Origin: Xanthomonas sp. DAR 80977 | GTDB lineage: Bacteria > Pseudomonadota > Gammaproteobacteria > Xanthomonadales > Xanthomonadaceae | Assembly (NCBI RefSeq): GCF_041240605.1 | Contig: NZ_CP162487.1 | Coordinates: 875,001-939,000, forward strand | Length of the DNA stretch: 64,000 nucleotides | Direction of reading: 5' to 3' | Shown: one piece after another, positions 56,442 to 64,000 of the stretch | Numbering within the stretch: the first letter of the stretch is position 1 | How the letters are laid out: the number at the start of each line of letters is the position of its first letter | The notes under the pieces: generated by a model | The model's input: only the letters and a program-made list of their open reading frames with translations | Told to the model about the DNA's origin: nothing | Database searches by the model: none | Made by a program: the position numbers and the translations under genes

Positions 56442-58253
56442 ATGCAGATCACCGCCAAACATGACGCCTGGGACCGCTGGCGCCTGCCGTTGCTGGTGTT
56501 GGCCGTGGTCCTGATCGTGATCCTGCCCTCGTTGCTGCTGCGGCAGATGAGCGACAGCACGTTGCGTGCGGCCGACTGGGTCAGCCACAGCCAGGAAGTC
56601 ACCGCCGAGTTGAGCAAGTTGGAAGCGAACATGCGCGACATGGAGTCGGCGGCGCTGGCGATGTCGCACGACGTCGACTCGCCGATCCTGCGCGCACGCT
56701 TCGACGAGTCGCGCAGCTCGATCGCGCCGACCATCGCGCGCCTGGTCGAGCTGACCAGCGACAACCCCGACCAGCAGGTGCGCATCGGCCGCCTGCAGAG
56801 CACCCTGGAACGCCGCAGCCTGCTCGCCGGGCGCATCGCGCAGAACCGCGACCCGCAGCGGATCCGCGCGCTGATCCAGGAGATGACCGCGGACAATCCG
56901 ATCCGCGGCCTGGTCGCCGAACTGCAGAAGCGCGAAGACGTACTGCTGGCCGAGCGCACCGCCGATGCCGGCGAGCGGCGCATGCTGGCCTCGGCGATCA
57001 GCTGGATCTCGCTGGCGGTGCAGTTGCTGCTGCTGGGCCTGGTGATCTGGCTGCTGCAGCGGCAGATCGGCCGGCGCCTGGACGCGGAACGGCACATGCT
57101 GCGCGCCAATGGGCGCGCCGCCGCGGTGCTGCAGACGGTGCGCGAGCCGATCGTGCTGCTCGACAACGACCAGCGCATGCTGATGTACAACGCCGCCTTC
57201 GGCGAGCTGTACGGGCTGGACCCGGAGCAGGCGCCGAAGACGCTGGCCGACGTCGGCGACGGCGCCTGGCAGGACCCCATCATCCGCCAGCGCCTGGCCG
57301 ACGTGCTGCTGCGCGGCCGCGAGCTGTGGGACTTCGAACACGAGCAGGTCGGCGCCGACGGCGTCGCCCGCACCATGCTGCTGAACGCGCGGCGCATGCC
57401 GCTGCCCGACAGCGAGGACGAAGTGGTGCTGATGACGGTCAGCGACATCAGCCTGCAGAAGGCGTCGCAGCAGCGCATCCAGGTGCTGAACCGGCAGCTG
57501 GAGGGCAAGGTGGAGCAGGTCTCGGAGGTCAATCGCGAACTGGAAGCCTTCAGCTATTCGGTCTCGCACGACCTGCGCGCGCCGCTGCGCCATGTCGCCG
57601 GTTTCGCCGACAAGCTGGTCCGCCATCTCGGCGACGACGCCGACGAGAAGAGCCGCCACTACCTGGAAGTGATCGGCACCTCGGCGCGGCGCATGGCCTC
57701 GCTGATCGACGACCTGCTGGTCTATTCGCGCCTGGGCCGCAGCGCGCTGCGCCTGCAGGCGGTGGACATGCAGTCGCTGGTGGCGGAGACGCGTTCGGTG
57801 CTGGATGCCAACCACCAGTCCGACCACGCCGGCAGCGGCCATCGCATCGAATGGAACGTGACGCCGCTGCCGATCCTGGTCGCCGACGAGAACATGATGC
57901 GCCAGCTGTGGCTGAACCTGCTCGGCAACGCGGTCAAGTACAGCGCCAAGCGCGAGGTCGCGGTGATCGAGATCGGCTACAAGCTGGAAGCCGACGGCAG
58001 CCACCACTTCAGCGTGCGCGACAACGGCGCCGGTTTCGACATGGCGTATGCGGCCAAGCTGTTCGGCGTGTTCCAGCGCCTGCACAAGGCCAGCGAATAC
58101 ACTGGCACCGGCATCGGCCTGGCCAGCGTGCGCCGGGTGCTGGCCCGCCACGGCGGCCATATCTGGGCCGATGCGGCGCCGGACCAGGGCGCGACCTTCC
58201 ATTTCGTGTTACCACCCGCGCTCGAAGCGCCTACCAACGAGTTGACCGCATGA
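56442..58253 (+). CDS. CHASE3-PAS sensor histidine kinase
   Basis: A 603-residue membrane kinase. Helix 15-34, a periplasmic helical CHASE3-like domain (about 35-183), helix 184-206, PAS domain (about 225-340), HisKA with phospho-acceptor His376 (FSYSVSHDLRAPLRH) and HATPase (LWLNLLGNAVKYS, DNGAGFDM, GTGIGLASVRRVL). The DLRAPLRHV box is typical of phytochrome-type kinases paired with Rcp1-like regulators, as here. The stop overlaps the regulator start (ATGA). Confidence 0.93.
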   Translation: MQITAKHDAWDRWRLPLLVLAVVLIVILPSLLLRQMSDSTLRAADWVSHSQEVTAELSKLEANMRDMESAALAMSHDVDSPILRARFDESRSSIAPTIARLVELTSDNPDQQVRIGRLQSTLERRSLLAGRIAQNRDPQRIRALIQEMTADNPIRGLVAELQKREDVLLAERTADAGERRMLASAISWISLAVQLLLLGLVIWLLQRQIGRRLDAERHMLRANGRAAAVLQTVREPIVLLDNDQRMLMYNAAFGELYGLDPEQAPKTLADVGDGAWQDPIIRQRLADVLLRGRELWDFEHEQVGADGVARTMLLNARRMPLPDSEDEVVLMTVSDISLQKASQQRIQVLNRQLEGKVEQVSEVNRELEAFSYSVSHDLRAPLRHVAGFADKLVRHLGDDADEKSRHYLEVIGTSARRMASLIDDLLVYSRLGRSALRLQAVDMQSLVAETRSVLDANHQSDHAGSGHRIEWNVTPLPILVADENMMRQLWLNLLGNAVKYSAKREVAVIEIGYKLEADGSHHFSVRDNGAGFDMAYAAKLFGVFQRLHKASEYTGTGIGLASVRRVLARHGGHIWADAAPDQGATFHFVLPPALEAPTNELTA

Positions 58254-58690
58254 CCGCCATCCGCACCATCCTGCTTGCCGAAGACAGCCCCGCCGATGCC
58301 GAAATGGCGGTCGATGCGCTGCGCGACGCGCGCCTCGCCAACCCCATCGTGCACGTCGAAGACGGCGTGGAGGCGATGGACTACCTGCTGCGCCGCGGCG
58401 CCTACGCCGACCGCGAGGACGGCCTGCCGGCGGTGCTGCTGCTGGACATCAAGATGCCGCGCATGGACGGGCTGGAAGTGCTGAAGCTGGTACGTACCGA
58501 CGAGTCGCTCAAGCGCCTGCCGGTGGTGATCCTGTCGTCCTCGCGCGAGGAAAGCGACCTGGCGCGCAGCTGGGATCTGGGCGTCAACGCCTACGTGGTC
58601 AAGCCGGTGGACGTGGACCAGTTCTTCACCGCGGTGAAGACCCTGGGTACGTTCTGGGCGCTGATCAACCAGGCGCCGGACAAAGAGTAA
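58250..58690 (+). CDS. Single-domain response regulator (Rcp1 type)
   Basis: A 146-residue receiver with no output domain: acid pair Glu11-Asp12, phospho-acceptor Asp66 (LLLDIKMPRMDGLEVL) and Lys in VVKPVD. The longer alpha4 region with SREESDLARSWDLGVNAY is typical of Rcp1-like proteins. It probably accepts phosphate from the overlapping kinase and may pass it on to the hybrid kinase encoded 6 bases later. Confidence 0.93.
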   Translation: MTAIRTILLAEDSPADAEMAVDALRDARLANPIVHVEDGVEAMDYLLRRGAYADREDGLPAVLLLDIKMPRMDGLEVLKLVRTDESLKRLPVVILSSSREESDLARSWDLGVNAYVVKPVDVDQFFTAVKTLGTFWALINQAPDKE

Positions 58691-58696
58691 GCGCGC

Positions 58697-60211
58697 ATGC
58701 CCATGACCGGCACCAAGCTCGGACCGATCCGGATCCTGATGGTCGAGGATTCGCCGGAAGACGCCGAGCTGCTATCCGACCAACTGCTGGATGCCGGCCT
58801 GGAAGCGACGTTCCGCCGCGTGGAAGGCGAGGCCGCGCTGCGCGAGGCGCTGCGCGAGTTCGCGCCGGACATCGTGCTGTCGGACCTGAGCATGCCGGAG
58901 TTCTCCGGGCATGAGGCCTTGCGCGTGTTGCGCGAGCACGGCAACGCGGTGCCCTTCATCTTCGTCTCCGGCACCATCGGCGAGGAGACCGCGGTGCAGG
59001 CGCTGCGCGACGGCGCCAACGACTACATCATCAAGCACAACCCGACCCGGCTGCCGTCGGCGGTGGCGCGCGCGATCCGCGAGGCGCGCACCGAGCGCGA
59101 GCGGCAGCGGGTCGAGGGCGAACTGATGCGCGCGCAGCGGCTGGAGAGCCTGGCGATGCTCGCCGCCGGCCTCAGCCACGACCTGCGCAACATCCTGCAG
59201 CCGCTGCTGATCGTGCCGGAGCTGATGGTCGGACGCAGCGACGACCCGCAGCTGCGGCATCTGGCCGAGGTCATCGCCGAATGCGGCCGGCGCGGCCACG
59301 AGATGGCCGAGTCGATGCTGTCGTTCGTGCGCGGCTCGCGCACGCCCAGCGAGCGGGTGTCCATCGCCGGCCTGTTCCAGGCGGTGCAGATGCTGCTCAA
59401 GAGCAGCCTGCCCGAGGGGGTCGGGCTGCAGGTGGAAGTGGTCGACGCCGAGCTGTCGATCGAGGCCAACTACACCGAGCTGCAGCAGTGCCTGCTCAAC
59501 CTGGGCCTGAACGCGATCCAGGCGATGCCCAATGGCGGCACCCTGGCCATCTCCGCGGCACCGGCGCTCGGCGCCGACGGCAGCGAGCAGGTGCGGATCC
59601 TGGTCCGCGACAACGGCGTGGGCATGGACGCGGACACCCAGTCGCACCTGTTCAGCCCGTTCTTCACCACCAAGCCCGACGGTACCGGCCTGGGCCTGAT
59701 CTCGTGCAAGCGCATCGTCGAAAGCTACGGCGGCAGCATCGGCGTGGACAGCACCCCGGGCGAGGGCACCTGCTTCGAACTGCTGATCCCGCTGCGCGGC
59801 CACGCGCCCTCGGCCGAGCCGGAGCCGGCGATCCCGATGGGCAAGGGCCAGCGCGTGCTGCTGGTCGACGGCGAGGCCACGCGCCTGTCGCTGCTCGGCA
59901 ACGCCTTGTCCAGCCAGGGCTACCAGCCGCAGCTGGCCTCCGACGGCGCCGCCGCGCTGCGCGACGTGCGCGAACGCGGCATGCCCGACCTGGTCATCGT
60001 GGACAGCGACATCATCCTGCTGTCGGCGGTGAGCCTGCTGCTGGCGCTGCAGGACCTGGACTACCGCGGCCCGGCGATCGTGCTCGAGGATGCCGGCACC
60101 GCGCTGCAGCGCGACCACTTCCCGCGCGACATCGCCGTGCACGTGCTGCGCAAGCCGCTGGAAATGCAGCGCGTGTTCCGCGCGGTGGCGCATGCGTTGG
60201 AGAGTGGCTGA
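58697..60211 (+). CDS. Hybrid receiver-kinase-receiver protein
   Basis: A 504-residue soluble protein: N-terminal receiver (acid pair at 17-18, Asp63 in LSDLSMPEFSG), HisKA with His161 (GLSHDLRNILQPL), HATPase (NLGLNAIQAMPNGG, DNGVGMD, GTGLGL) and a C-terminal receiver from about residue 386. The last receiver is degenerate: the acid pair reads VDGE, although VDSD and LRKPLE keep the Asp and Lys. It ends the kinase operon; its last codons are part of the repeat array that follows. Confidence 0.9.
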   Translation: MPMTGTKLGPIRILMVEDSPEDAELLSDQLLDAGLEATFRRVEGEAALREALREFAPDIVLSDLSMPEFSGHEALRVLREHGNAVPFIFVSGTIGEETAVQALRDGANDYIIKHNPTRLPSAVARAIREARTERERQRVEGELMRAQRLESLAMLAAGLSHDLRNILQPLLIVPELMVGRSDDPQLRHLAEVIAECGRRGHEMAESMLSFVRGSRTPSERVSIAGLFQAVQMLLKSSLPEGVGLQVEVVDAELSIEANYTELQQCLLNLGLNAIQAMPNGGTLAISAAPALGADGSEQVRILVRDNGVGMDADTQSHLFSPFFTTKPDGTGLGLISCKRIVESYGGSIGVDSTPGEGTCFELLIPLRGHAPSAEPEPAIPMGKGQRVLLVDGEATRLSLLGNALSSQGYQPQLASDGAAALRDVRERGMPDLVIVDSDIILLSAVSLLLALQDLDYRGPAIVLEDAGTALQRDHFPRDIAVHVLRKPLEMQRVFRAVAHALESG

Positions 60212-60862
60212 GGGGCTGGGATTCGGGATTCGGGATTGGGGATTCGCAGAAGCGAATCGCGATACCCGGCGCATGCGCCAAAGGCAATGCTGCCGCTGAG
60301 CTTTTGGGGCCAGCCGTTGCCGTTGCCTCTACGAATCCCCAATCCCGAATCTCCGCCTCGCTCGATGGCTGAGGAGCCGGGATTCGGGATTGGGAATTGG
60401 GGATTCGTTTCAGGCAACAGCGGCGGCAAGGGCGCCACAGTCGCACAGGAGGTGAAGCGCTTCAGCGCGGACGATCGGACGCCTGGATGCCGCTTTTGCG
60501 AATCCCGAATCCCGAATCTCCGCCTCACTCGCTGGCTGAGAGCCGGGATTCGGGATTGGGAATTCGGGATTCGTTTCAGGCAACAGCGGCGGCAAGGGAG
60601 CCACAGTCGCACGGAAGGTAGAGCGCTTCAGCGCGGACGATCGGACGCCTGGATGCCGCTCTTGCGAATCCCCAATCCCGAATCCCCGCCTCACTGCTGG
60701 AGAGTGGCTGAGGAGCCGGAATTCGGGATTCGTTTCAGGCAACAGCGACGACCAGGGCACCACAGTCGCACGGAAGGTGAAGCGCTTCAGCGCGGACGAT
60801 CGGGCGCCTGGATGCCGCTTTTGCGAATCCCCAATCCCGACTCCCCAATCCCCGCCTCACTG
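60206..60862. repeat. Tandem array of four heptad-bounded stem-loop units
   Basis: Four units of about 157-172 bases start at 60206, 60367, 60534 and 60706. Each opens GGCTGAGGAGCCGGGATTCG or a close variant and closes with AATCCCGAATCTCCGCCTCA-type sequence. Units 2-4 share a core (TTTCAGGCAACAGCGGCGGC ... GCGCTTCAGCGCGGACGATC); unit 1 has a different core. GGAGAGTGGCTGAGG at 60199 includes the stop of the hybrid kinase gene and recurs at 60699, so the array grew by duplicating from the gene end. No gene lies here. Confidence 0.9.
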
Positions 60863-61696
60863 CTGGGACGACTGGTCTTCCGGGTCGCGCCGGGCCGGGA
60901 CGCGGCGCGGCGGCAGCGGCGGCAGGCTGCCGCGATTGTCGGTTTCGCTCTCGGTGGCCATCGCCGGTTCCCACGGGAAGCGCGGCAGCGTGCGCACCGC
61001 GTTCTCCAGCTTGCGCGACCAGGTGTCGTGGATTTCCGAGTACAGCGGCGTGTCCGCTTCCAGGCGCAGGCGCTCGGTCACGCGCAGGTCGTTGCGGCGG
61101 ATCAGCGCCAGGTCGATCGGCATGCCGACCGACAGGTTGGAGCGGATGGTGGAGTCCAGCGACACCAGCGCGGTGCGCGCGGCGTCCTCCAGCTGCATCT
61201 CCGGGCGGATGATGCGGTCCAGGATCGGCTTGCCGTACTTGGACTCGCCGATCTGCAGGTACGGCGTCTCCGGCGAGGTGGCGATGGCGTTGCCCAGCGG
61301 GTAGATCATGTACAGCCCGGGCCGCTCGCCGGCGATCTGCCCGCCCAGGATCAGGGTGGACTGCACGCTGACGCCGCTGTGCTGGGACTGGTCGGACAGC
61401 TTGACCTGGCTGGAGACCAGCACCTCGCCAACGTATTCGGCGACCTCGAACAGGTGCTTGAAGGAGCGCAGGCTGCGCGGCGCGTCCGGGTCGTCGGCGT
61501 CGCGCTGCAGCTTGGAGATCGCCAGCTGGGTGGTGGCCAGGTTGCCGGCCGACATCAGCACGAACACCGCCTGCCCCGGATACTCGAACACATGCAGCTT
61601 GCGATGCACGCGGACGTCGTCCAGCGAAGCGTTGGTGCGCGTGTCTGCGGCGAAGACCAGGCCTTCGTCCACTTCGATGCCTACGCAATAAGTCAT
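60857..61696 (-). CDS. Anbu-type proteasome-like peptidase
   Basis: A 279-residue Ntn-hydrolase of the bacterial proteasome-homologue (Anbu, ancestral beta-subunit) family. Thr2 after Met1 is the predicted nucleophile, AADTRTNASLDD and LMSAGNLATTQLAI are family motifs, and the tail is Pro/Arg-rich. Anbu forms open helical rings of unproven substrate. It usually neighbours circularly permuted ATP-grasp, alpha-E and transglutaminase genes; none is here. Its stop abuts the repeat array. A TAGAAT at 61724-61729 (minus) may be its -10 box. Confidence 0.9.
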   Translation of the reverse strand: MTYCVGIEVDEGLVFAADTRTNASLDDVRVHRKLHVFEYPGQAVFVLMSAGNLATTQLAISKLQRDADDPDAPRSLRSFKHLFEVAEYVGEVLVSSQVKLSDQSQHSGVSVQSTLILGGQIAGERPGLYMIYPLGNAIATSPETPYLQIGESKYGKPILDRIIRPEMQLEDAARTALVSLDSTIRSNLSVGMPIDLALIRRNDLRVTERLRLEADTPLYSEIHDTWSRKLENAVRTLPRFPWEPAMATESETDNRGSLPPLPPRRVPARRDPEDQSSQQ

Positions 61697-61791
61697 GTCG
61701 CTGCCGGAAATCAGTGCGTTTCGATTCTATGCGGGGGGGACGGGCTTGGCTACCCGTTGACGCTCGCCGCCGCGGCGTGCGCGAATATCGC

Positions 61792-62313
61792 ATGACCACC
61801 GTGCTCCTCAGCCTGGGCAGCAATCTGCGCCCGCAACACCACCTGCATGCGGCGATCGCCGCGCTGCGACAGCGTTTCGGCCCGATCGCGGTGTCCCCGG
61901 CCTACCGCACCGCGGCGGTCGGATTCGACGGTCCGCCGTTCCTGAACAATGCCGTGTCGCTGCAGACCGACTGGGAGCTGGGACCGCTGGATGCGTGGCT
62001 GCATGCGCTGGAAGACGCGCATGGACGCGACCGCAGCGGCCCGCGCTTCAGCGACCGGACCCTGGACATCGACGTGGTGTTCTATGGCGACCGCATCGTC
62101 GAAGGCCCGGGCCACCTGCGCATCCCGCGCCCGGAACTGCGCCACGCCTTCGTGCTCAAGCCGCTGGCCGACATCGCCGCCGACTTCGTCGACCCGGTCA
62201 GCGGCCGCAGCCTGGGCGCGCTGTGGCAGGCGCATGCGCAGTTCGGGGAGGCGTTCGAGGTGGTGGAGCTGGATGAAGCCGGGAATGGGGAATCGGGAAT
62301 GGGGAATCGGTAA
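61792..62313 (+). CDS. folK: Hydroxymethyldihydropterin pyrophosphokinase
   Basis: A 173-residue HPPK: LSLGSNL, the SPAYRTAAVG loop, PPFLNNAV and the catalytic FSDRTLDIDVVFYGD with RIPRPELRHAFVL. It attaches pyrophosphate to the pterin in folate synthesis. The last ten residues (GNGESGMGNR) are encoded by a heptad element, so the original C-terminus was probably altered by its insertion. Confidence 0.9.
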   Translation: MTTVLLSLGSNLRPQHHLHAAIAALRQRFGPIAVSPAYRTAAVGFDGPPFLNNAVSLQTDWELGPLDAWLHALEDAHGRDRSGPRFSDRTLDIDVVFYGDRIVEGPGHLRIPRPELRHAFVLKPLADIAADFVDPVSGRSLGALWQAHAQFGEAFEVVELDEAGNGESGMGNR

Positions 62314-62458
62314 AGCCGGAGGCCGCGCAGGGGCCTCCGGCTGTCATGGCGCGGTAAGGAGGAGAGCTGCGCAACGATTGGCCAGTGCGTGCAATCCCCC
62401 GACAGCGTGCAACGTCTCCGAATCCCGAATCCCGAATCCCGAATCCCGAATCCCAGCC
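62277..62458. repeat. Inverted heptad-repeat element over the folK end
   Basis: GCCGGGAATGGGGAATCGGG begins in the last codons of folK (62278) and inverted AATCCCGAATCCCGAATCCC ends at 62454, two or three bases from the stop of the minus-strand SDR gene. It spans the whole convergent gap, with a terminator-like stem inside. Confidence 0.85.
62314..62342. terminator. Terminator-like hairpin between folK and the SDR gene
   Basis: An 11-bp stem AGCCGGAGGCC / GGCCTCCGGCT with a 7-base loop right after the folK stop. No T tract follows on either strand, so its strength is uncertain. Confidence 0.5.
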
Positions 62459-62459
62459 C

Positions 62460-63194
62460 TCAAGCAAGCCCCCGCCCCCCATCCACCCGCAGCGTCTGCC
62501 CGGTGACGAAGCCGGCGTCGTCGAGCAGCCAGCGCACCGCCTCGGCGATCTCCTCGACCCGGCCGATCCGCGCCAGCGGGGTGCGCGCCAGCAGCGCCTG
62601 CTGCGCGGCGCTGTCCTTGCCCGACTCCGGCCACAGGATCGCGCCGGGGGCGATGGCGTTCACCCGCACCTGCGGCGCCAGTTCCAGCGCCAGCGAACGG
62701 GTCAGCATCGCCAGCGCCGCCTTCGCCGCGCTGTACAGCGGGTGCGCGCGCAGCGGCTGCTCGGCGTGCAGGTCGGTGATGTTGACGATCGCGCCCTGGC
62801 GTTCGCGCAGCTGCGCGGCCGCGGCCTGGGCCAGGAACAGCGGCGCGCGCGCGTTGACCGCGAACAGGTCGTCCCACTGCGCCGGGGTCGCCTCGGCCAG
62901 CGGGGTGGGGTAGAAGTTGGAGGCGTTGTTGACCAGCGCGTCGAGCCGGCCGAAGCGCTGCACGCATTGCTCCACCAGCGCCGGCAATTGCGCGGCGTCG
63001 CGCAGGTCGGCGTGCAGGGTCAAGGTGCTGCCGGCGCGCGCCCCTTCCAGTTCCTGCGCCAGCGCCTGCAGCTCGGCCTGCGAGGTATGCGCGTGCAGCG
63101 CCACGCGATAGCCGGCCGCGTGCAGGCGCCGCGCGATGCCGGCGCCGATGCGGCGCGCGCTGCCGGTGATCAGGGCGACTTTGCTTTCGGTCAT
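62460..63194 (-). CDS. Pteridine-reductase-like SDR
   Basis: A 244-residue short-chain dehydrogenase. The cofactor motif TGSARRIGAGIAR with paired arginines is the TGxxxRxG form of pteridine reductase/FolM; NNASNFYPTPL, YSAAKAAL (catalytic Tyr/Lys) and AIAPGAILWPE follow. It probably reduces dihydropterins or dihydrofolate with NADPH, fitting the adjacent folK. Its stop touches a heptad element. Confidence 0.88.
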   Translation of the reverse strand: MTESKVALITGSARRIGAGIARRLHAAGYRVALHAHTSQAELQALAQELEGARAGSTLTLHADLRDAAQLPALVEQCVQRFGRLDALVNNASNFYPTPLAEATPAQWDDLFAVNARAPLFLAQAAAAQLRERQGAIVNITDLHAEQPLRAHPLYSAAKAALAMLTRSLALELAPQVRVNAIAPGAILWPESGKDSAAQQALLARTPLARIGRVEEIAEAVRWLLDDAGFVTGQTLRVDGGRGLA

Positions 63195-63248
63195 GTGTGC
63201 ATTCCACGCTCGGCTATGCTGTGCATTGTCCACGCAATCCAGCGCCGC

Positions 63249-64000
63249 ATGCCTATCGACTTTCCCACGCCCGACGCCGACGCGCTCGCCCACAGCGCGC
63301 GCTTGGCCGCCCACCTGCGCGCCGAGATCGCCGCCGGCGGCGGTGCGATCCCGTTCTCGCGCTTCATGGAGCTGGCGCTGTACGCGCCGGGCCTGGGCTA
63401 CTACAGCGCCGGCAGCAGCAAGTTCGGCGAGGAGGGCGACTTCGTCACCGCGCCGGAACTGGGGCCGCTGTTCGCCGCCACCGTCTCCAACGCGCTGGCG
63501 CCGGTGCTGCAGCAGCTCGGGCCGCAGGCGCGGATGCTGGAGGTGGGCGGCGGCAGCGGCGCGTTCGCCGAGGTGATGCTCAAGCGCCTGCTGGCGCTGG
63601 ACGCGTTGCCCGAGCGCTACGCGATCCTGGAACCCAGCGCCGACCTGCGCGCGCGCCAGCGCGAACGCCTGCAGCGCGCCTTGATCCCGCCGGTGTTCGA
63701 GCTGGTGGAGTGGCTGGAGCGGCCGTTCGAGGACGACTGGAACGGGGTGCTGTTCGCCAACGAGGTGATCGATGCGCTGCCGACGCCGCGCTTCGTGCTG
63801 CGCGAGGGCGAGGTGTTCGAGGAAACCGTGACCCTGGACGGCGAAGGCCGTTTCTGCCGCGGCGAACAGCCGGCCGATCCGCTGCTGGCGGCGGCGGTGC
63901 GGCACATCGAACGTTACCTGGAGGCGCCGTTCGCCGACGGCTACCGCTCCGAGCTGCTGCCGCAGCTGCCGTACTGGATCCAGGCGGTGGCCGGCGGCCT
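63249..64000 (+). CDS. MidA-family SAM methyltransferase (truncated by the window)
   Basis: The first 250 residues of a DUF185/MidA protein (NDUFAF7 in mitochondria, an arginine methyltransferase needed for complex I assembly). Seen: RFMELALYAPGLGYYS, SSKFGEEGDFVTAPELGPLF, the SAM site LEVGGGSGAFAE and FANEVIDALPTPRF. The frame is open at 64000, so the C-terminus is missing. Divergent from the SDR gene. Confidence 0.88.
   Translation, partial: MPIDFPTPDADALAHSARLAAHLRAEIAAGGGAIPFSRFMELALYAPGLGYYSAGSSKFGEEGDFVTAPELGPLFAATVSNALAPVLQQLGPQARMLEVGGGSGAFAEVMLKRLLALDALPERYAILEPSADLRARQRERLQRALIPPVFELVEWLERPFEDDWNGVLFANEVIDALPTPRFVLREGEVFEETVTLDGEGRFCRGEQPADPLLAAAVRHIERYLEAPFADGYRSELLPQLPYWIQAVAGG

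Noticed and set aside
60206..60862. Regularly spaced repeats looked like a CRISPR array
   Set aside because: Units are about 165 bases, the cores are repeats too rather than unique spacers, and no cas genes are near.
61757..61788. TTGACG and GAATAT before folK as a promoter
   Set aside because: The spacer is 20 bases, too long for a normal sigma-70 promoter.

Overview
The window is GC-rich (roughly 70 percent) chromosomal DNA that reads like a member of the Xanthomonadaceae, most likely Xanthomonas. The reasons are the block mreBCD-mrdA-rodA-mltB-rlpA-dacC followed by ybeD-lipB-lipA, secreted plant-polysaccharide hydrolases (GH28 and GH53), a VirJ-type protein, and interspersed repeats built on GTAGGAGCGGCTTCAGCC. 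The species cannot be fixed from the sequence alone. I see no rRNA, tRNA, CRISPR array, insertion sequence or prophage. A SAM-dependent methyltransferase gene is cut by the right edge.

Layout. Positions 63-2385 hold an alpha/beta hydrolase, a lipoprotein and a HAD phosphatase in overlapping frames, followed by about 1.1 kb of repeat-rich DNA. Positions 3505-12516 form a six-gene operon for periplasmic alcohol oxidation: a XoxF-like quinoprotein dehydrogenase carrying the extra Asp that marks lanthanide-dependent enzymes, a XoxJ-like binding protein fused to ankyrin repeats, a c-type cytochrome, a beta-propeller protein, a class III (glutathione-formaldehyde type) alcohol dehydrogenase and a TonB-dependent receptor. 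A textbook -24/-12 sigma-54 promoter lies 85 bp before the first gene, and a convergent AcoR-like sigma-54 activator gene (12919-14904) closes the locus. Together these suggest an inducible pathway that takes up metal or cofactor, oxidises a primary alcohol and detoxifies the aldehyde.

Positions 15200-22356 hold adenosine kinase (minus strand) and the rod-shape operon mreB-mreC-mreD-mrdA-rodA. Positions 22693-25460 hold an overlapping VirJ-like / GH28 pair. Positions 25637-29989 hold the split transhydrogenase pntAA-pntAB-pntB and an aldehyde dehydrogenase. Positions 30209-34193 continue cell-wall remodelling (mltB, rlpA, dacC), followed by an LpxR-like lipid A deacylase on the minus strand, then ybeD-lipB-lipA (lipoate synthesis) and the tail-specific protease prc.

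Positions 40392-44204 hold a TauE/SafE permease, a divergent LysR regulator, a secreted endonuclease/phosphatase-fold protein and a GH53 galactanase. Positions 44438-49157 form an NAD-salvage operon (NadM-Nudix, NadV) that continues into a radical SAM protein and a methyltransferase/nucleotidyltransferase-like fusion of unknown role. Positions 49229-55672 carry envelope and redox housekeeping genes. Positions 56442-60211 encode a histidine kinase, a single-domain response regulator and a hybrid kinase. The right end holds a four-unit repeat array, a proteasome-like Anbu protease, folK, a pteridine-reductase-like SDR and the start of a MidA-family gene.

Two repeat families recur. One is REP-like inverted pairs. 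The other is elements built of GGGATTG/GGGATTC heptads in inverted orientation, capped by GCCGGGATT and AATCCCGGC, which nearly always begin at or just after a stop codon and in one case lie inside mreC.
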